From Nonomuraea jiangxiensis (lineage in GTDB: Bacteria; Actinomycetota; Actinomycetes; Streptosporangiales; Streptosporangiaceae), in contig NZ_FNDJ01000017.1 in assembly GCF_900099965.1 (NCBI RefSeq), positions 186,001 through 250,000 of the forward strand: a DNA stretch of 64,000 nt, given 5' to 3'. Positions within the stretch are counted from its first letter, which is position 1. Every line of letters begins with the position of its first letter. Position numbers and translations under genes: made by a program. Below are positions 8,303 through 16,655 of the stretch, one piece after another. Under the pieces are notes generated by a model. That model was not told the DNA's origin and searched no databases. It was given only the letters and a program-made list of their open reading frames with translations.

Positions 8303-9445
8303 GTGTCCGATCTGGTGCTCACGCCGCCCGAGCCGGTGACCCCGGTCCCGGTCGAGACGGCGGCCACCATGTTGCCGATCGCCGACGAGCGCGCCGCCGA
8401 GCTGAACACCAAGGCGCGCGACTTCGCCCGCGAGCTGAGCGGGCTCGACCCGCGTTCCCCGGACTTCTCCCGCAAGGTGCACGACATCGCGTCGATGGGC
8501 GACACCGAGATCAGGTCCGCGTCCCAGGTCGCCAACCGCATGCTCAAACGGCCGGTCGCCGCGCTGGACGCGGCCCGGGGTGAGGGCTCCGACGCCCAGG
8601 CCAAGGTCGCGAACGAGCTCGTCGCGCTGCGCCGTACGATCGTGGACCTGGATCCGAAGCAGGCCGCGAGCGGCACCCGCAAGCTGCTGGGCCTCATCCC
8701 GTTCGGCGACCGGCTGCGCGACTACTTCGCCAAATACCACTCCGCGCAGAAGCACATCGACGACATCATCCGCGCCCTGAAGTCCGGCCAGGACGAGTTG
8801 CTGCGCGACAACGCCGCGATCGAGGGCGAGAAGGCCCGCCTGTGGGAGACGATGATCCGGCTGCAGGAGTACGCGGTCATGGCCCAGGCCATGGACGCCG
8901 CCCTGGAGGACCGGATCGCCGAGGCCGACGAGCAGCGGGCCACGGCGCTGCGCTCCGACGCCCTGTTCACCGTGCGCCAGCGCCACCAGGACCTGCTCAC
9001 CCAGCTCGCCGTGTCGGCCCAGGGCTACCTGGCGCTGGACCTGGTCCGCAAGAACAACCTGGAGCTCAGCAAGGGTGTGGACCGCGCCACCACGACCACG
9101 GTGGCGGCACTGCGTACGGCGGTGACGGTGGCGCAGGCGCTGGCGAACCAGAAGCTGGTGCTCGACCAGATCACCGCGCTGAACGCCACCACCGGCGACC
9201 TGATCCTGGCCACCAGCGAGATGCTGCGCACGCAGGCGGGAGCGATCCAGAACCAGGCGGCGGCCACCACCGTGGACCTGGACACGCTGCGCAAGGCGTT
9301 CGACAACGTCTACGCCACGATGGATCTGATCGACTCCTTCCGTGCCAAGGCCGTGGAGAACATGGCGGTCACCGTGGACAGCCTGTCGGCGGAGCTGGGA
9401 CACGCGCGGACGTACCTGGAGCGGGCCCAGGAGAGCTCCCCATGA
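8303..9445 (+). CDS. TelA-family (toxic anion resistance / YaaN-like) protein
   Basis: A 380-residue, largely helical cytoplasmic protein. The region DFARELSGLDPRSPDF, then segments such as GLIPFGDRLRDYFAKYHSAQ and a long run of helices ending in the C-terminal third, match the TelA/YaaN family associated with tellurite and other stress resistance. Start is GTG at 8303 behind AAGGAG. Its stop overlaps the next ATG by 4 bp. In Bacillus the related yaaN lies beside xpaC, and here an XpaC-like gene closes the operon. The biochemical activity of this family is not established, so resistance to any specific agent is not claimed. Confidence 0.82.
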   Translation: MSDLVLTPPEPVTPVPVETAATMLPIADERAAELNTKARDFARELSGLDPRSPDFSRKVHDIASMGDTEIRSASQVANRMLKRPVAALDAARGEGSDAQAKVANELVALRRTIVDLDPKQAASGTRKLLGLIPFGDRLRDYFAKYHSAQKHIDDIIRALKSGQDELLRDNAAIEGEKARLWETMIRLQEYAVMAQAMDAALEDRIAEADEQRATALRSDALFTVRQRHQDLLTQLAVSAQGYLALDLVRKNNLELSKGVDRATTTTVAALRTAVTVAQALANQKLVLDQITALNATTGDLILATSEMLRTQAGAIQNQAAATTVDLDTLRKAFDNVYATMDLIDSFRAKAVENMAVTVDSLSAELGHARTYLERAQESSP

Positions 9446-11004
9446 GGCGATCACTCGCGGCGGCCTTGCTGGTGCCCGTCCTGCTGCTGGCCGGCTGCGG
9501 CTCCGGCGGCGACCCCGGCGGGCAACCCGCCGACGGCCCCGACGTGCTGCGGGTGCTGGCGGGCAGCGAGATCAAGGACCTCGAGCCGCTGCTGCGCCGC
9601 GCGGAGGCGGAGGCCGGCGTCAAGGTGCGCCTCACCTACACCGGCACGCTCGACGGCGCCGAGCAGGTCGCCGGGGGCCGCGCCGACGGCAACGTGGACG
9701 CGACCTGGTTCTCCTCCAACCGCTACCTGTCCCTGATCGACGGCGCCGCGAGCCGGCTGGCCACCCAGACCAAGATCATGGTCTCGCCCGTGGTGCTGGG
9801 GCTGAAGCCCGCCAAGGCGAGCGAGCTCGGCTGGGACGGCAAGCAGGTCACCTGGGCCGACATCGCGCAGGCCGCCAAGGACGGGCGCTTCAGCTTCGGC
9901 ATGACGAACCCCGCCTCCTCCAACTCCGGCTTCTCCGCGCTGGTGGGCGTGGCCGCGGCGCTGGCGGACGCGGCCGGCGCGCTCACCGCCGAGCAGGTGG
10001 AGTCGGTGACGCCGCGGCTGAAGGACTTCTTCTCGGCGCAGCGGCTGACGGCTGGCTCGTCGGGCTGGCTGGCCGACGCCTACGCCCGGGACCAGCGGGT
10101 GGACGGCATGGTGAACTACGAGTCGGTCCTGCTCGGCATGCGCGACCCGCTCACGCTGGTCTACCCGGGCGACGGCGTGGTCAGCGCCGACTACCCGCTC
10201 ACGCTGCTCGCCTCCGCCCCTGACGCCAAGAAGTCCCTGTACGACAAGCTCGCCGCCTGGCTGCGCACCCCCGCCGTGCAGAAGGACATCATGACCGGCA
10301 CCCACCGGCGGCCGATCGTGCCCGGGATCACCCCCGATTCCCGCTTCGGCGATCACCAGCTGATCGAGCTGCCCTTCCCCAACCGGCGCAGCACCGCGGA
10401 CGAGCTGATCTCCACCTACCTCAACCGGGTGCGGGTGCCGGCGGAGGCCAGGTTCGTCCTGGACACCTCCGGCTCGATGACGGGCGACCGCATCGCGGGG
10501 CTGCGCCAGGCCCTGACCGCGCTGACCGGCGCCGACACCTCCGCCTCCGGCGCGTTCACCCGCTTCAGCAACCGCGAGACGGTCACCATGTTCCCGTTCA
10601 ACGACACGCCGGGGCGGCCCATCCCGTTCACCGTGCCCGAGCGCGACCCGGCGTCCGTGCTGGCCGACATCAAGCGGTTCGCGCAAGGGCTCGACGCGGC
10701 CGGCGGCACCGCGATCTACGACAGCCTGCGCGCCGCCTACGACCTGCCGCCCACGCCCGGCCACTACACCTCGGTCGTCCTCATGACCGACGGCGAGAAC
10801 ACCGACGGCTCCGACTACGCCGCCTTCGAGTCCTACTACCGGGCGCTGCCGCAGGACCGGCGGGCGCCGGCGTTCGTGGTGCTGTTCGGCGAGAGCGACG
10901 TCGAGGAGATGCGCCAGGTCGCCGAGCTGACCGGCGGCGCCCTGTTCGACGCCCGGTCCACGTCGTTGAGCAGCGCGTTCAAGGAGATCCGTGGCTATCA
11001 GTGA
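9442..11004 (+). CDS. Lipoprotein with solute-binding domain and C-terminal VWA domain
   Basis: A 520-residue two-domain protein. The N-terminus is a lipoprotein signal with lipobox LLAGC. Residues about 30-330 resemble a type II extracellular solute-binding protein. From about 335 there is a von Willebrand factor A domain with intact MIDAS residues: DTSGS at 341-345, a Thr in GGTAIYDSL and the Asp of LMTDGENTDGSD. It would be membrane-tethered outside the cell. ATGA overlap with the TelA-family gene and a 14 bp overlap with the next gene point to one translational unit. The SBP-VWA fusion suggests metal-dependent protein binding rather than simple nutrient uptake. Confidence 0.85.
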   Translation: MRRSLAAALLVPVLLLAGCGSGGDPGGQPADGPDVLRVLAGSEIKDLEPLLRRAEAEAGVKVRLTYTGTLDGAEQVAGGRADGNVDATWFSSNRYLSLIDGAASRLATQTKIMVSPVVLGLKPAKASELGWDGKQVTWADIAQAAKDGRFSFGMTNPASSNSGFSALVGVAAALADAAGALTAEQVESVTPRLKDFFSAQRLTAGSSGWLADAYARDQRVDGMVNYESVLLGMRDPLTLVYPGDGVVSADYPLTLLASAPDAKKSLYDKLAAWLRTPAVQKDIMTGTHRRPIVPGITPDSRFGDHQLIELPFPNRRSTADELISTYLNRVRVPAEARFVLDTSGSMTGDRIAGLRQALTALTGADTSASGAFTRFSNRETVTMFPFNDTPGRPIPFTVPERDPASVLADIKRFAQGLDAAGGTAIYDSLRAAYDLPPTPGHYTSVVLMTDGENTDGSDYAAFESYYRALPQDRRAPAFVVLFGESDVEEMRQVAELTGGALFDARSTSLSSAFKEIRGYQ

Positions 11005-11611
11005 GCGGGTGCTGCGCTACCTGGGCTCGACGAAGAACATCGTCGGGTGCTGTCTGGCGCTGCTCGGCCTGCTGGCCCACTTCCTGGGGCTGGCGGGCAC
11101 GTTCTGGCCGCTGGTCGTGGTCGCCCTGTACGGGGTGGGCGCGCTGCTCGCCCCGCGCGACCACGTCCGCCTGACGATCTCCCACGCCGAGGTCGAGACC
11201 CAGGCGCTGCGCGCCGACCTGGACACGCTGCTGCGGCGCGTCGCCGGGCGGTTCCCCGGCGACGTGCACGCGGCCGTGGACACGCTGGCCGAGGTCCTCA
11301 GGGGCGTGCTCGACCGGGCCGAGCAGCTCACCTCCTCCCCCGACCAGCTCCACGTGGTGTCGCAGACGATCCGCCAGTACCTGCCCGCCAGCCTGGAGGC
11401 GTACGCGAACCTGCCGCGCGGCTACGCCCTCACCCGCGGCAAGGGGCGCGAGCGCAGCGCGCACGAAGAGCTGCTCGCCCAGCTCGCGCTGCTCGACTCC
11501 CAGCTCCGCAAGGTGGCCGAGGCCGTCCACCGGGGCGACGAGCAGGAGCTACGCGATCAGGGACGGTTCCTGCGCGACCGGTTCGGCGGCTCCGAGCTGG
11601 ATCTCGACTAG
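10991..11611 (+). CDS. Small membrane protein, XpaC-like (tentative)
   Basis: A 206-residue protein with two adjacent N-terminal hydrophobic helices (about residues 17-50) and a helical cytoplasmic region with several short amphipathic segments. This topology, size and the pairing with a TelA/YaaN-family gene recall XpaC (annotated in Bacillus as 5-bromo-4-chloroindolyl phosphate hydrolysis protein), but sequence identity cannot be checked here. GTG start at 10991 follows AAGGAG and overlaps the previous gene by 14 bp. It is the last gene of the operon; only 63 bp separate it from the convergent galactosidase gene. Confidence 0.6.
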   Translation: MAISERVLRYLGSTKNIVGCCLALLGLLAHFLGLAGTFWPLVVVALYGVGALLAPRDHVRLTISHAEVETQALRADLDTLLRRVAGRFPGDVHAAVDTLAEVLRGVLDRAEQLTSSPDQLHVVSQTIRQYLPASLEAYANLPRGYALTRGKGRERSAHEELLAQLALLDSQLRKVAEAVHRGDEQELRDQGRFLRDRFGGSELDLD

Positions 11612-11674
11612 CCGGCGCGACCGCCTGGCCGGTCTGAGGCCGCCGCCTGGCCGTCTCAGACCGGCCGGCCGGTG

Positions 11675-13756
11675 TCAGACCCGCTGGACCCGTTCGACCT
11701 CGATCAGCACCACGGACGCGGGCCGCAGCGCCGGGCCCGGCAGGCCCAGCTCGGCCAGTGCCGCGCCGGGCAACCGGATCGGCTCGTCGGCCCAGCCCGG
11801 CACCGCGGCGTTCGGGGGCAGCGGGCCCACCCGCCGCACCACGTAGTCGGCCGCCGGGTCCAGGCCGGGCAGCCGCAGCGGCGCCGGACCCGAGTCGACC
11901 CGGGTGGTGAGCTGCGCGAACGCGTAGAGCGCGCGCTCGGGCAGCACCACCCCGTGCAGCAGCGCCGTCGGGTCGGGGTGGTCGGCGCGCACCACCCGGC
12001 CCGTGTGCAGCAGCGGCCTGAACCGCTTGTGCAGCGCGATCCAGCCGGCCAGCTCCGTCAGCTCGGCCTCGCTCGCCGTGGTCAGGTCCCACTCCACGCC
12101 CATGTGCCCGAACATCGCGGTCGCGGCGCGGAAGGCCAGCGGCAGCGACCGTCCGGTGATGTGGTCGTGCGGCGCGCCGACGTGGCTGCCCATCCGCTCC
12201 GGCGGCACCAGCAGCCCGGTCCAGCGCTGGATCGATTGCCGGTCGAGGGCGTCGTTGGCGTCGGAGGTCCACACCCGCTCGGTGCGGGCCAGCACGCCGA
12301 AGTCGATGCGCGCGCCACCCGACGAGCACGACTCGATCTCCAGCCGGGGGTGACGGCGGTGCAGCTCGTCCAGCAGCCGGTAGGTGGCCAGGGTCTGCGC
12401 GTGCACACCGGGCACACCGGCGTGTACGGGCTCGGCGATGTCGCGGTTGTGGTCCCACTTGATGTAGTCCAGCGCGTATTCGGTGACCAGCGCGTCCAGC
12501 CGGCCCAGCACATAGTCGTACGCCTCGGGCCGGGCCAGGTCGAGCACCTGCTGGTGGCGCTGCGGCGGCGGCAGGCGTCCGGGCACGCCGAGGATCCAGA
12601 AGGGGTGCTCGCGGGCCAGGTCGGAGTCCGGGTTGACCATCTCCGGCTCGAACCACAGACCGAACTGCATGCCCAGCTCGCGCACCCTGTCGGCCAGCGG
12701 GTGCAGGCCCCGCGGCCACACGTCCTCGTCGACGTACCAGTCGCCGAGCCCGGCCCGGTCGTCGCGGCGGTGCCGGAACCAGCCGTCGTCCAGCACGAAC
12801 CGCTCGATCCCGGCCGTCGCCGCCCTGTCGGCCAGGGCGAGCAGCCGGTCGAGGCTGTGGTCGAAGTAGGTGGCCTCCCAGTTGTTCAGCGTGACGGGCC
12901 GTACCGGCAGCGGGCGGGTCTCGCGCAGATGGTCGTGCAGCCGGCCGCTCGCCTCGTCGAGCCCGCCGCCCGACCAGGTGAAGTACACCAGCGGCGTCCG
13001 GTAGCTCTCCCCCTGCTCCAGGGTGATCTCGCCCGATTCGAGCAGCTCGCCGCCGGCCAGCAGCGCCGTGCCCTCGTGCAGCCGCTCGGCGTAGTGGAGG
13101 TGGTCGCCGCTCCACGCTGTGTGCACCGCCCACACCTCGCCGGTGCGGAAGCCGAACCCCTCGGTGCCCGCCACCAGCAGTCCGGTGCCGTCGTGCCCGG
13201 TGCGGCCACGCCGGTTCTCCCTGGACCACACGCCGTGCTCGAACACCCTGCGCTGCGGCACCTTCTCCAGCGACCAGCGGCCGGTGAAGTCCAGCAACTC
13301 CCGGGCCCGCGCCGGCACCGGGATCGCGCACGTCAGCCCGGCCAGCCGGTAGAGGGTCGCGGCGACGTTGAGCAGCGTGTGCCGCATCGTCACCAGGCCC
13401 CGCACGTCCATGGCGATCTCGCTGACCAGCTCCAGCCCCGCCTCCCGGTCGGAGCAGGTGACGGTGACCGTGCCGCCGGAACCGGGCGTCGCCTTCACGA
13501 CGAGGTCCTCCAGGTTCCATCTTACCGGCCAGTGCTCGCCCGCCCGGCTGCCCGACAGGCCCGGCCTGCCGTACCAGGCGTCGGCCTGCGCCGGCACCAG
13601 CCGCGGCACCGCGACCACGGACTCCAGCACGGGCATCAGCTCCGTCACGTCGGCGGGACCGAGGTCGCGGCCGAAGTGACGGATCCGGGGCAGTCCGGGT
13701 CCGGAACGGTCGAGCACCAGGGCGACGCCCGCGGCGGAGAGGATAAGGGGGGACAA
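11675..13756 (-). CDS. Alpha-galactosidase, glycoside hydrolase family 36
   Basis: A 693-residue GH36 enzyme that releases terminal alpha-galactose. The N-terminal beta-sandwich precedes a (beta/alpha)8 core with NNWEATYFD, DDGWF and WFEPEMVNPDSDL. The nucleophile Asp is about residue 435 in IKWDHNRD, and the acid/base Asp lies in VWTSDANDALDR after SSGGARIDFG. No signal peptide is seen, so it is probably cytoplasmic and acts on imported oligosaccharides. The TTG at 13756 is preferred because AAGGAG lies 7 bp upstream; GTG at 13783 is in frame but has no good site. No sugar transporter is adjacent; a pectate lyase lies upstream on the same strand. Confidence 0.92.
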   Translation of the reverse strand: MSPLILSAAGVALVLDRSGPGLPRIRHFGRDLGPADVTELMPVLESVVAVPRLVPAQADAWYGRPGLSGSRAGEHWPVRWNLEDLVVKATPGSGGTVTVTCSDREAGLELVSEIAMDVRGLVTMRHTLLNVAATLYRLAGLTCAIPVPARARELLDFTGRWSLEKVPQRRVFEHGVWSRENRRGRTGHDGTGLLVAGTEGFGFRTGEVWAVHTAWSGDHLHYAERLHEGTALLAGGELLESGEITLEQGESYRTPLVYFTWSGGGLDEASGRLHDHLRETRPLPVRPVTLNNWEATYFDHSLDRLLALADRAATAGIERFVLDDGWFRHRRDDRAGLGDWYVDEDVWPRGLHPLADRVRELGMQFGLWFEPEMVNPDSDLAREHPFWILGVPGRLPPPQRHQQVLDLARPEAYDYVLGRLDALVTEYALDYIKWDHNRDIAEPVHAGVPGVHAQTLATYRLLDELHRRHPRLEIESCSSGGARIDFGVLARTERVWTSDANDALDRQSIQRWTGLLVPPERMGSHVGAPHDHITGRSLPLAFRAATAMFGHMGVEWDLTTASEAELTELAGWIALHKRFRPLLHTGRVVRADHPDPTALLHGVVLPERALYAFAQLTTRVDSGPAPLRLPGLDPAADYVVRRVGPLPPNAAVPGWADEPIRLPGAALAELGLPGPALRPASVVLIEVERVQRV

Positions 13757-13773
13757 GAAGGCGCTCCTTACTC

Positions 13774-13793
13774 GCGCAGGCACGGACCTGCGC
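13774..13793 (-). promoter_or_regulatory. Inverted repeat in the 5' region of the galactosidase gene
   Basis: Perfect 7 bp arms (GCGCAGG and CCTGCGC) separated by 6 bp lie about 18 bp upstream of the TTG start at 13756 and cover the alternative GTG. It may be an operator or an mRNA hairpin. Function is unproven. Confidence 0.3.
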
Positions 13794-13978
13794 CTTTGTC
13801 ATGGCTCTGCTCGGCGTGGACTTCCTCCCGGCCCCGAGGGACCGGTTCCCGCCGTGACACGAGCGTGCCATGCCGCCGCACCCGCTGCCCCGGTGGTGGA
13901 CGCCTGCCGCGCCAGTTCCCTCTCATCCTCGCCACCGCCCGTCGGCGGGACCCCCGGTTCCGCCCCACCGCACGACAA

Positions 13979-14006
13979 GGCCCCTCCGGCGGCAGCCGGA
14001 GGGGCC
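13979..14006 (-). terminator. Hairpin terminator after the pectate lyase gene
   Basis: A perfect 12 bp stem (GGCCCCTCCGGC and its complement) with a GGCA loop lies 47 bp downstream of the pectate lyase stop codon. There is no T-tract, which is usual for high-GC actinomycete terminators. Confidence 0.65.
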
Positions 14007-14052
14007 GGTCGGGAGCCACGGGATCAGCCCCGCGGCCTCGTCGGGTCGTCGA

Positions 14053-15489
14053 TCAGACGGAGATCCGTCCCGCGCCCGCGCCCGCGGTCACGATGGACTT
14101 GACGCTGGAGGCGGTGTCGAGCTGGTAGGAGTAGGGGATGGAGGCGACGCTGCCGCCGGTCTGGCCGGTGCCGGAGTTGACGAAGTGGTTGCTGCGCGCG
14201 ACGAGGGTGCCGGGGCCGGAGTCGGCCTCGCCGAGGTGGAACGGGTCCTCGGTGTTCTCGAAGTAGTTGCCCTCGACCAGCACGCCCGCGCCTTCCGTGG
14301 AGGCCACGCCGTAGCCGGAGACGCCGCCGTAGAAGTTGTTGAAGACGTGCACCGGGTTGCCGAACCGCACGCGCGGGTGCCGCTGGTTGGTGCCGTCGAA
14401 CCAGTTGTGGTGGTACGTCACCCGCAGGTGACCGCGGTCCTCGCTGCCGTTGCCGTCGTCGTGGCCGAGCAGCATGGTCTTGTCGTGGTCGTAGACCCTG
14501 TTCCAGGAGATGGTGACGTAGTCGCTGGCCCGCTTGACGTCCACGGCGCCGTCATTGCCGTTGCTGAAGGTGTTGTGGTCGATGAACACCCGGGTCGAAT
14601 ACTGGACGTTGATGGCGTCGTCGTTCCAGTTGCGGAACGTGAGGTTGCGGACGATCACGTTGGAGGCCTCGGAGATGTTGAACCCGCAGCCGGTGATGGT
14701 CGCGCCCGAGTTGCCCAGCACGGTCTTGTTGGAGCCCACGCGGAGCATGCCGGAGCAGGAGATGTTGCCCGACACCCGGATCACCGAGGCGCCGCTCGCC
14801 GACAGGGCGCTGGTCAGCGCGGAGGCGCTGTTGACGGTCACCGGGGAGGCGTTGCCGCCGCCGGTGGTGCCGCCGCCCTGCGTGGCCCAGCCGACCAGGC
14901 CGGTGGGGTTGCCGCCAGGAGGCGGCGTGACGGTGGGCGTCACGGTCGGGGTCGGGTCGGGGCCGCCGCCGGCGGGGACGAGCCGCCACTGCTTGGTGGC
15001 CACCGAGTCACAGGAGTTCTGCTGCACCAGGGCGCCCGACGAGGTCGCGTTGTCCTGGGTGTTGAGGCACTTGCCGCCGTTGGCGTTGACGATCCGGACG
15101 GTGGCGCCCGACTCGGGCAGCGTCCAGTTCTGCGACGACGCGCCGGTGCAGCTCTCCTGCTGTACGGCCTTGCCCGCGGAGGTGCTCGCGTCCCGCACCC
15201 CGGCGCACTTGCCGCTGTGGGTCGCCCTGAGCGTGTAGCCGCCGCCACTGGCGGCCAGGGTCCAGGTCTGCGCGGCGCCGCCGCAGCCGGTCTGCGTGAG
15301 CTGGACGCCGTCGGACGAGCTGGATCCCGGTACAGTCAGGCACAGGCCGCTGCCGTTGTTGACCACGGAGTAGTTGCCCGGCGCCGGTGCGGCGGCCTGG
15401 GCCGCCGAGACGCCGGCCACCGCCGTGGCCGACAGGGCGATGACGCCCGCGATGACCGCAGCCGTTCTGCCGTTGATTCTGAGTCGCAC
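14053..15489 (-). CDS. Secreted pectate lyase (PL1) with N-terminal ricin-type lectin domain
   Basis: A 478-residue secreted enzyme for pectin breakdown. A signal peptide covers about residues 1-33 (ending AQAAA). Residues about 38-168 form a RICIN beta-trefoil with repeated QxW-type segments (QTWTL, QNWTL, KQWRL) and paired cysteines. A Thr/Pro linker (TPTVTPTVTPPPG) leads to a parallel beta-helix PL1 domain containing HHNWFDGTNQRHPRVRFG, the region with the catalytic Arg. Start ATG 15489 gives a normal twin-positive signal peptide. A LacI-type operator-like palindrome lies 120 bp upstream and a strong hairpin follows the gene, so it is probably a single regulated unit. Confidence 0.93.
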   Translation of the reverse strand: MRLRINGRTAAVIAGVIALSATAVAGVSAAQAAAPAPGNYSVVNNGSGLCLTVPGSSSSDGVQLTQTGCGGAAQTWTLAASGGGYTLRATHSGKCAGVRDASTSAGKAVQQESCTGASSQNWTLPESGATVRIVNANGGKCLNTQDNATSSGALVQQNSCDSVATKQWRLVPAGGGPDPTPTVTPTVTPPPGGNPTGLVGWATQGGGTTGGGNASPVTVNSASALTSALSASGASVIRVSGNISCSGMLRVGSNKTVLGNSGATITGCGFNISEASNVIVRNLTFRNWNDDAINVQYSTRVFIDHNTFSNGNDGAVDVKRASDYVTISWNRVYDHDKTMLLGHDDGNGSEDRGHLRVTYHHNWFDGTNQRHPRVRFGNPVHVFNNFYGGVSGYGVASTEGAGVLVEGNYFENTEDPFHLGEADSGPGTLVARSNHFVNSGTGQTGGSVASIPYSYQLDTASSVKSIVTAGAGAGRISV

Positions 15490-15561
15490 GATTCAAGCTC
15501 CTTGCTGGCCCAGGCGGGCCCTGTGCGGGCCTGCGACGTGGTGTCCCCCCAGCGAGCACTC

Positions 15562-15596
15562 GTTCACATATGTGATCGCCATACGTGTGAGCGAAC
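15562..15596. promoter_or_regulatory. Imperfect inverted repeat upstream of the pectate lyase
   Basis: The segment holds the palindrome CACATATGTG at 15565-15574 and a related inverted GTGTGAGCG-type arm about 15 bp further on. It lies between the start codon and the LacI-like site, where a promoter would be expected. It may be a second regulator site; the assignment is weak. Confidence 0.3.
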
Positions 15597-15608
15597 AGCG
15601 CCAACATA

Positions 15609-15622
15609 GGTAAGCGCTTTCC
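15609..15622. promoter_or_regulatory. LacI-family operator-like palindrome
   Basis: GGTAAGCGCTTTCC is a near-perfect palindrome centred on AAGCGCTT, with one mismatched pair. Sites of this kind are bound by LacI-family sugar regulators in actinomycetes and other bacteria. Its position 120 bp before the pectate lyase suggests carbohydrate control of that gene. No LacI gene is in the window. Confidence 0.5.
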
Positions 15623-15624
15623 CG

Positions 15625-16093
15625 CTGTCAATCAACCGTGAAACTTTCATCACGACCCAGATTTCCCACCGTGCAATCCCCCGCCGACCTGCACATATCC
15701 GAAATATCGCATCCACCCGGCAACCCAGAGCAACAATCCACGGCCGACCACCCTCCACCGCCCAAACTGCGGCCGCCACGGTCGATGTGGTGGGCTTTCC
15801 AGCGGCACTGTTGGTCGGTGCGACGGTCTGAGGCACCGGCGCCTGGCCCCTGCAAGGTCTGCACACACCGCCCCTCGCCGGGCAGCTCTCGGCTCGGATC
15901 AAGTCCGTCCGGCCGGGCGCCGATAGCTGGCGTCGGCGTCGGCGTCGGCGTCGGGGCCGATGTCGGAGGCCCGTGTCGGAGGCTCGTGTCGACGTCGGCG
16001 TCGGCGCAGCGGTGACGCTGATGCTGGCCGACGCCTGCTACCTCGACGGGCACGGCGGCTTGGAGTTCCGCCCGCCCGCCGGGACCAGCGCCG
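15625..16093. other. Intergenic stretch without a supported gene
   Basis: No intact gene with a ribosome site or recognisable domain was found. A short run of GTCGGC hexamers lies at about 15931-15957. A segment near 16010-16080 could be degraded coding sequence upstream of the siderophore-interacting-protein remnant, because hydrophobic and acidic residues appear in one frame before a stop at 16100. Confidence 0.4.
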
Positions 16094-16616
16094 GGTGCTG
16101 ATCGCGGGCGACAAGACCGCCGTGCCCGCGACCCGCGCCGTCCTCCAACGCCTCCCGGCCGACCTGGCAGGGCACGCGCTGATGGAGGTGCCCGGCGCGG
16201 ACGACGTCCTGCCGGTGGACGGGCGCGGCCCGGTCGAGGTCGCCTGGCCGGCCAGGAACGGCGCGGCACGCGGCAGCCTGCTTGCGCCCGCCGCCCGGGC
16301 CACCGCTGGCAGCCTGCTGGTGCCCGCCGTTCGGGCCGCCGCCGGACGCCTGCTGCCGCCGCTGCCCGTGCCCGAGGCGTTCGACGAGGTGGACGTGGAC
16401 GTCGCGGAGCTATGGGAGGTGCCGAAGGAGGACGCGCCCGAGCCCGGCCCGCTGTATGCGTGGCCGACCGGGGAGGCGTCCGTGATCAGGGCCCTGCGCC
16501 GGTTCCTGGTGGCCGAGCGCGGCATTAACCGCCGCGCAGTGGCCTTCATGGCTACTGGCGGCAGGGCCGCTCGGAGCAGAACGCCTGACCCCGCTGTGGG
16601 CCCCTTGTCCGCCTGA
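16094..16616 (+). pseudogene. Siderophore-interacting protein (ferric-siderophore reductase family) remnant
   Basis: One frame reads the C-terminal NAD(P)-binding half of an SIP protein: VLIAGDKTAVPATRAVL, then LMEVPGADD, LYAWPTGEASVIRALRR and VAERGINRRAVAF. After FM the conserved GYWR ending is not in this frame, but it is found one base away as YWRQGRSEQNA followed by TGA at 16587-16589, so a single G appears lost at about 16550. Upstream, the FAD-binding half and a start codon are missing. The linker between the halves carries two near-copies of a SLL-PA-RA-AAGR motif. It is a truncated, frameshifted gene; a sequencing error could explain only the frameshift, not the missing N-terminus. 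Confidence 0.7.
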
Positions 16617-16655
16617 CCCCCTGTGGGCGCCTGTCCCGCCTGCCCCGGCAGCCGG

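Noticed and set aside
11672..14128. Very long plus-strand open frame opposite the galactosidase
   Set aside because: It mirrors the codon structure of the GH36 gene and encodes low-complexity Arg/Gln/Val-rich sequence with no fold.
15931..15957. GTCGGC hexamer run as a functional repeat
   Set aside because: Low-complexity run in a decaying gap; too short to interpret.
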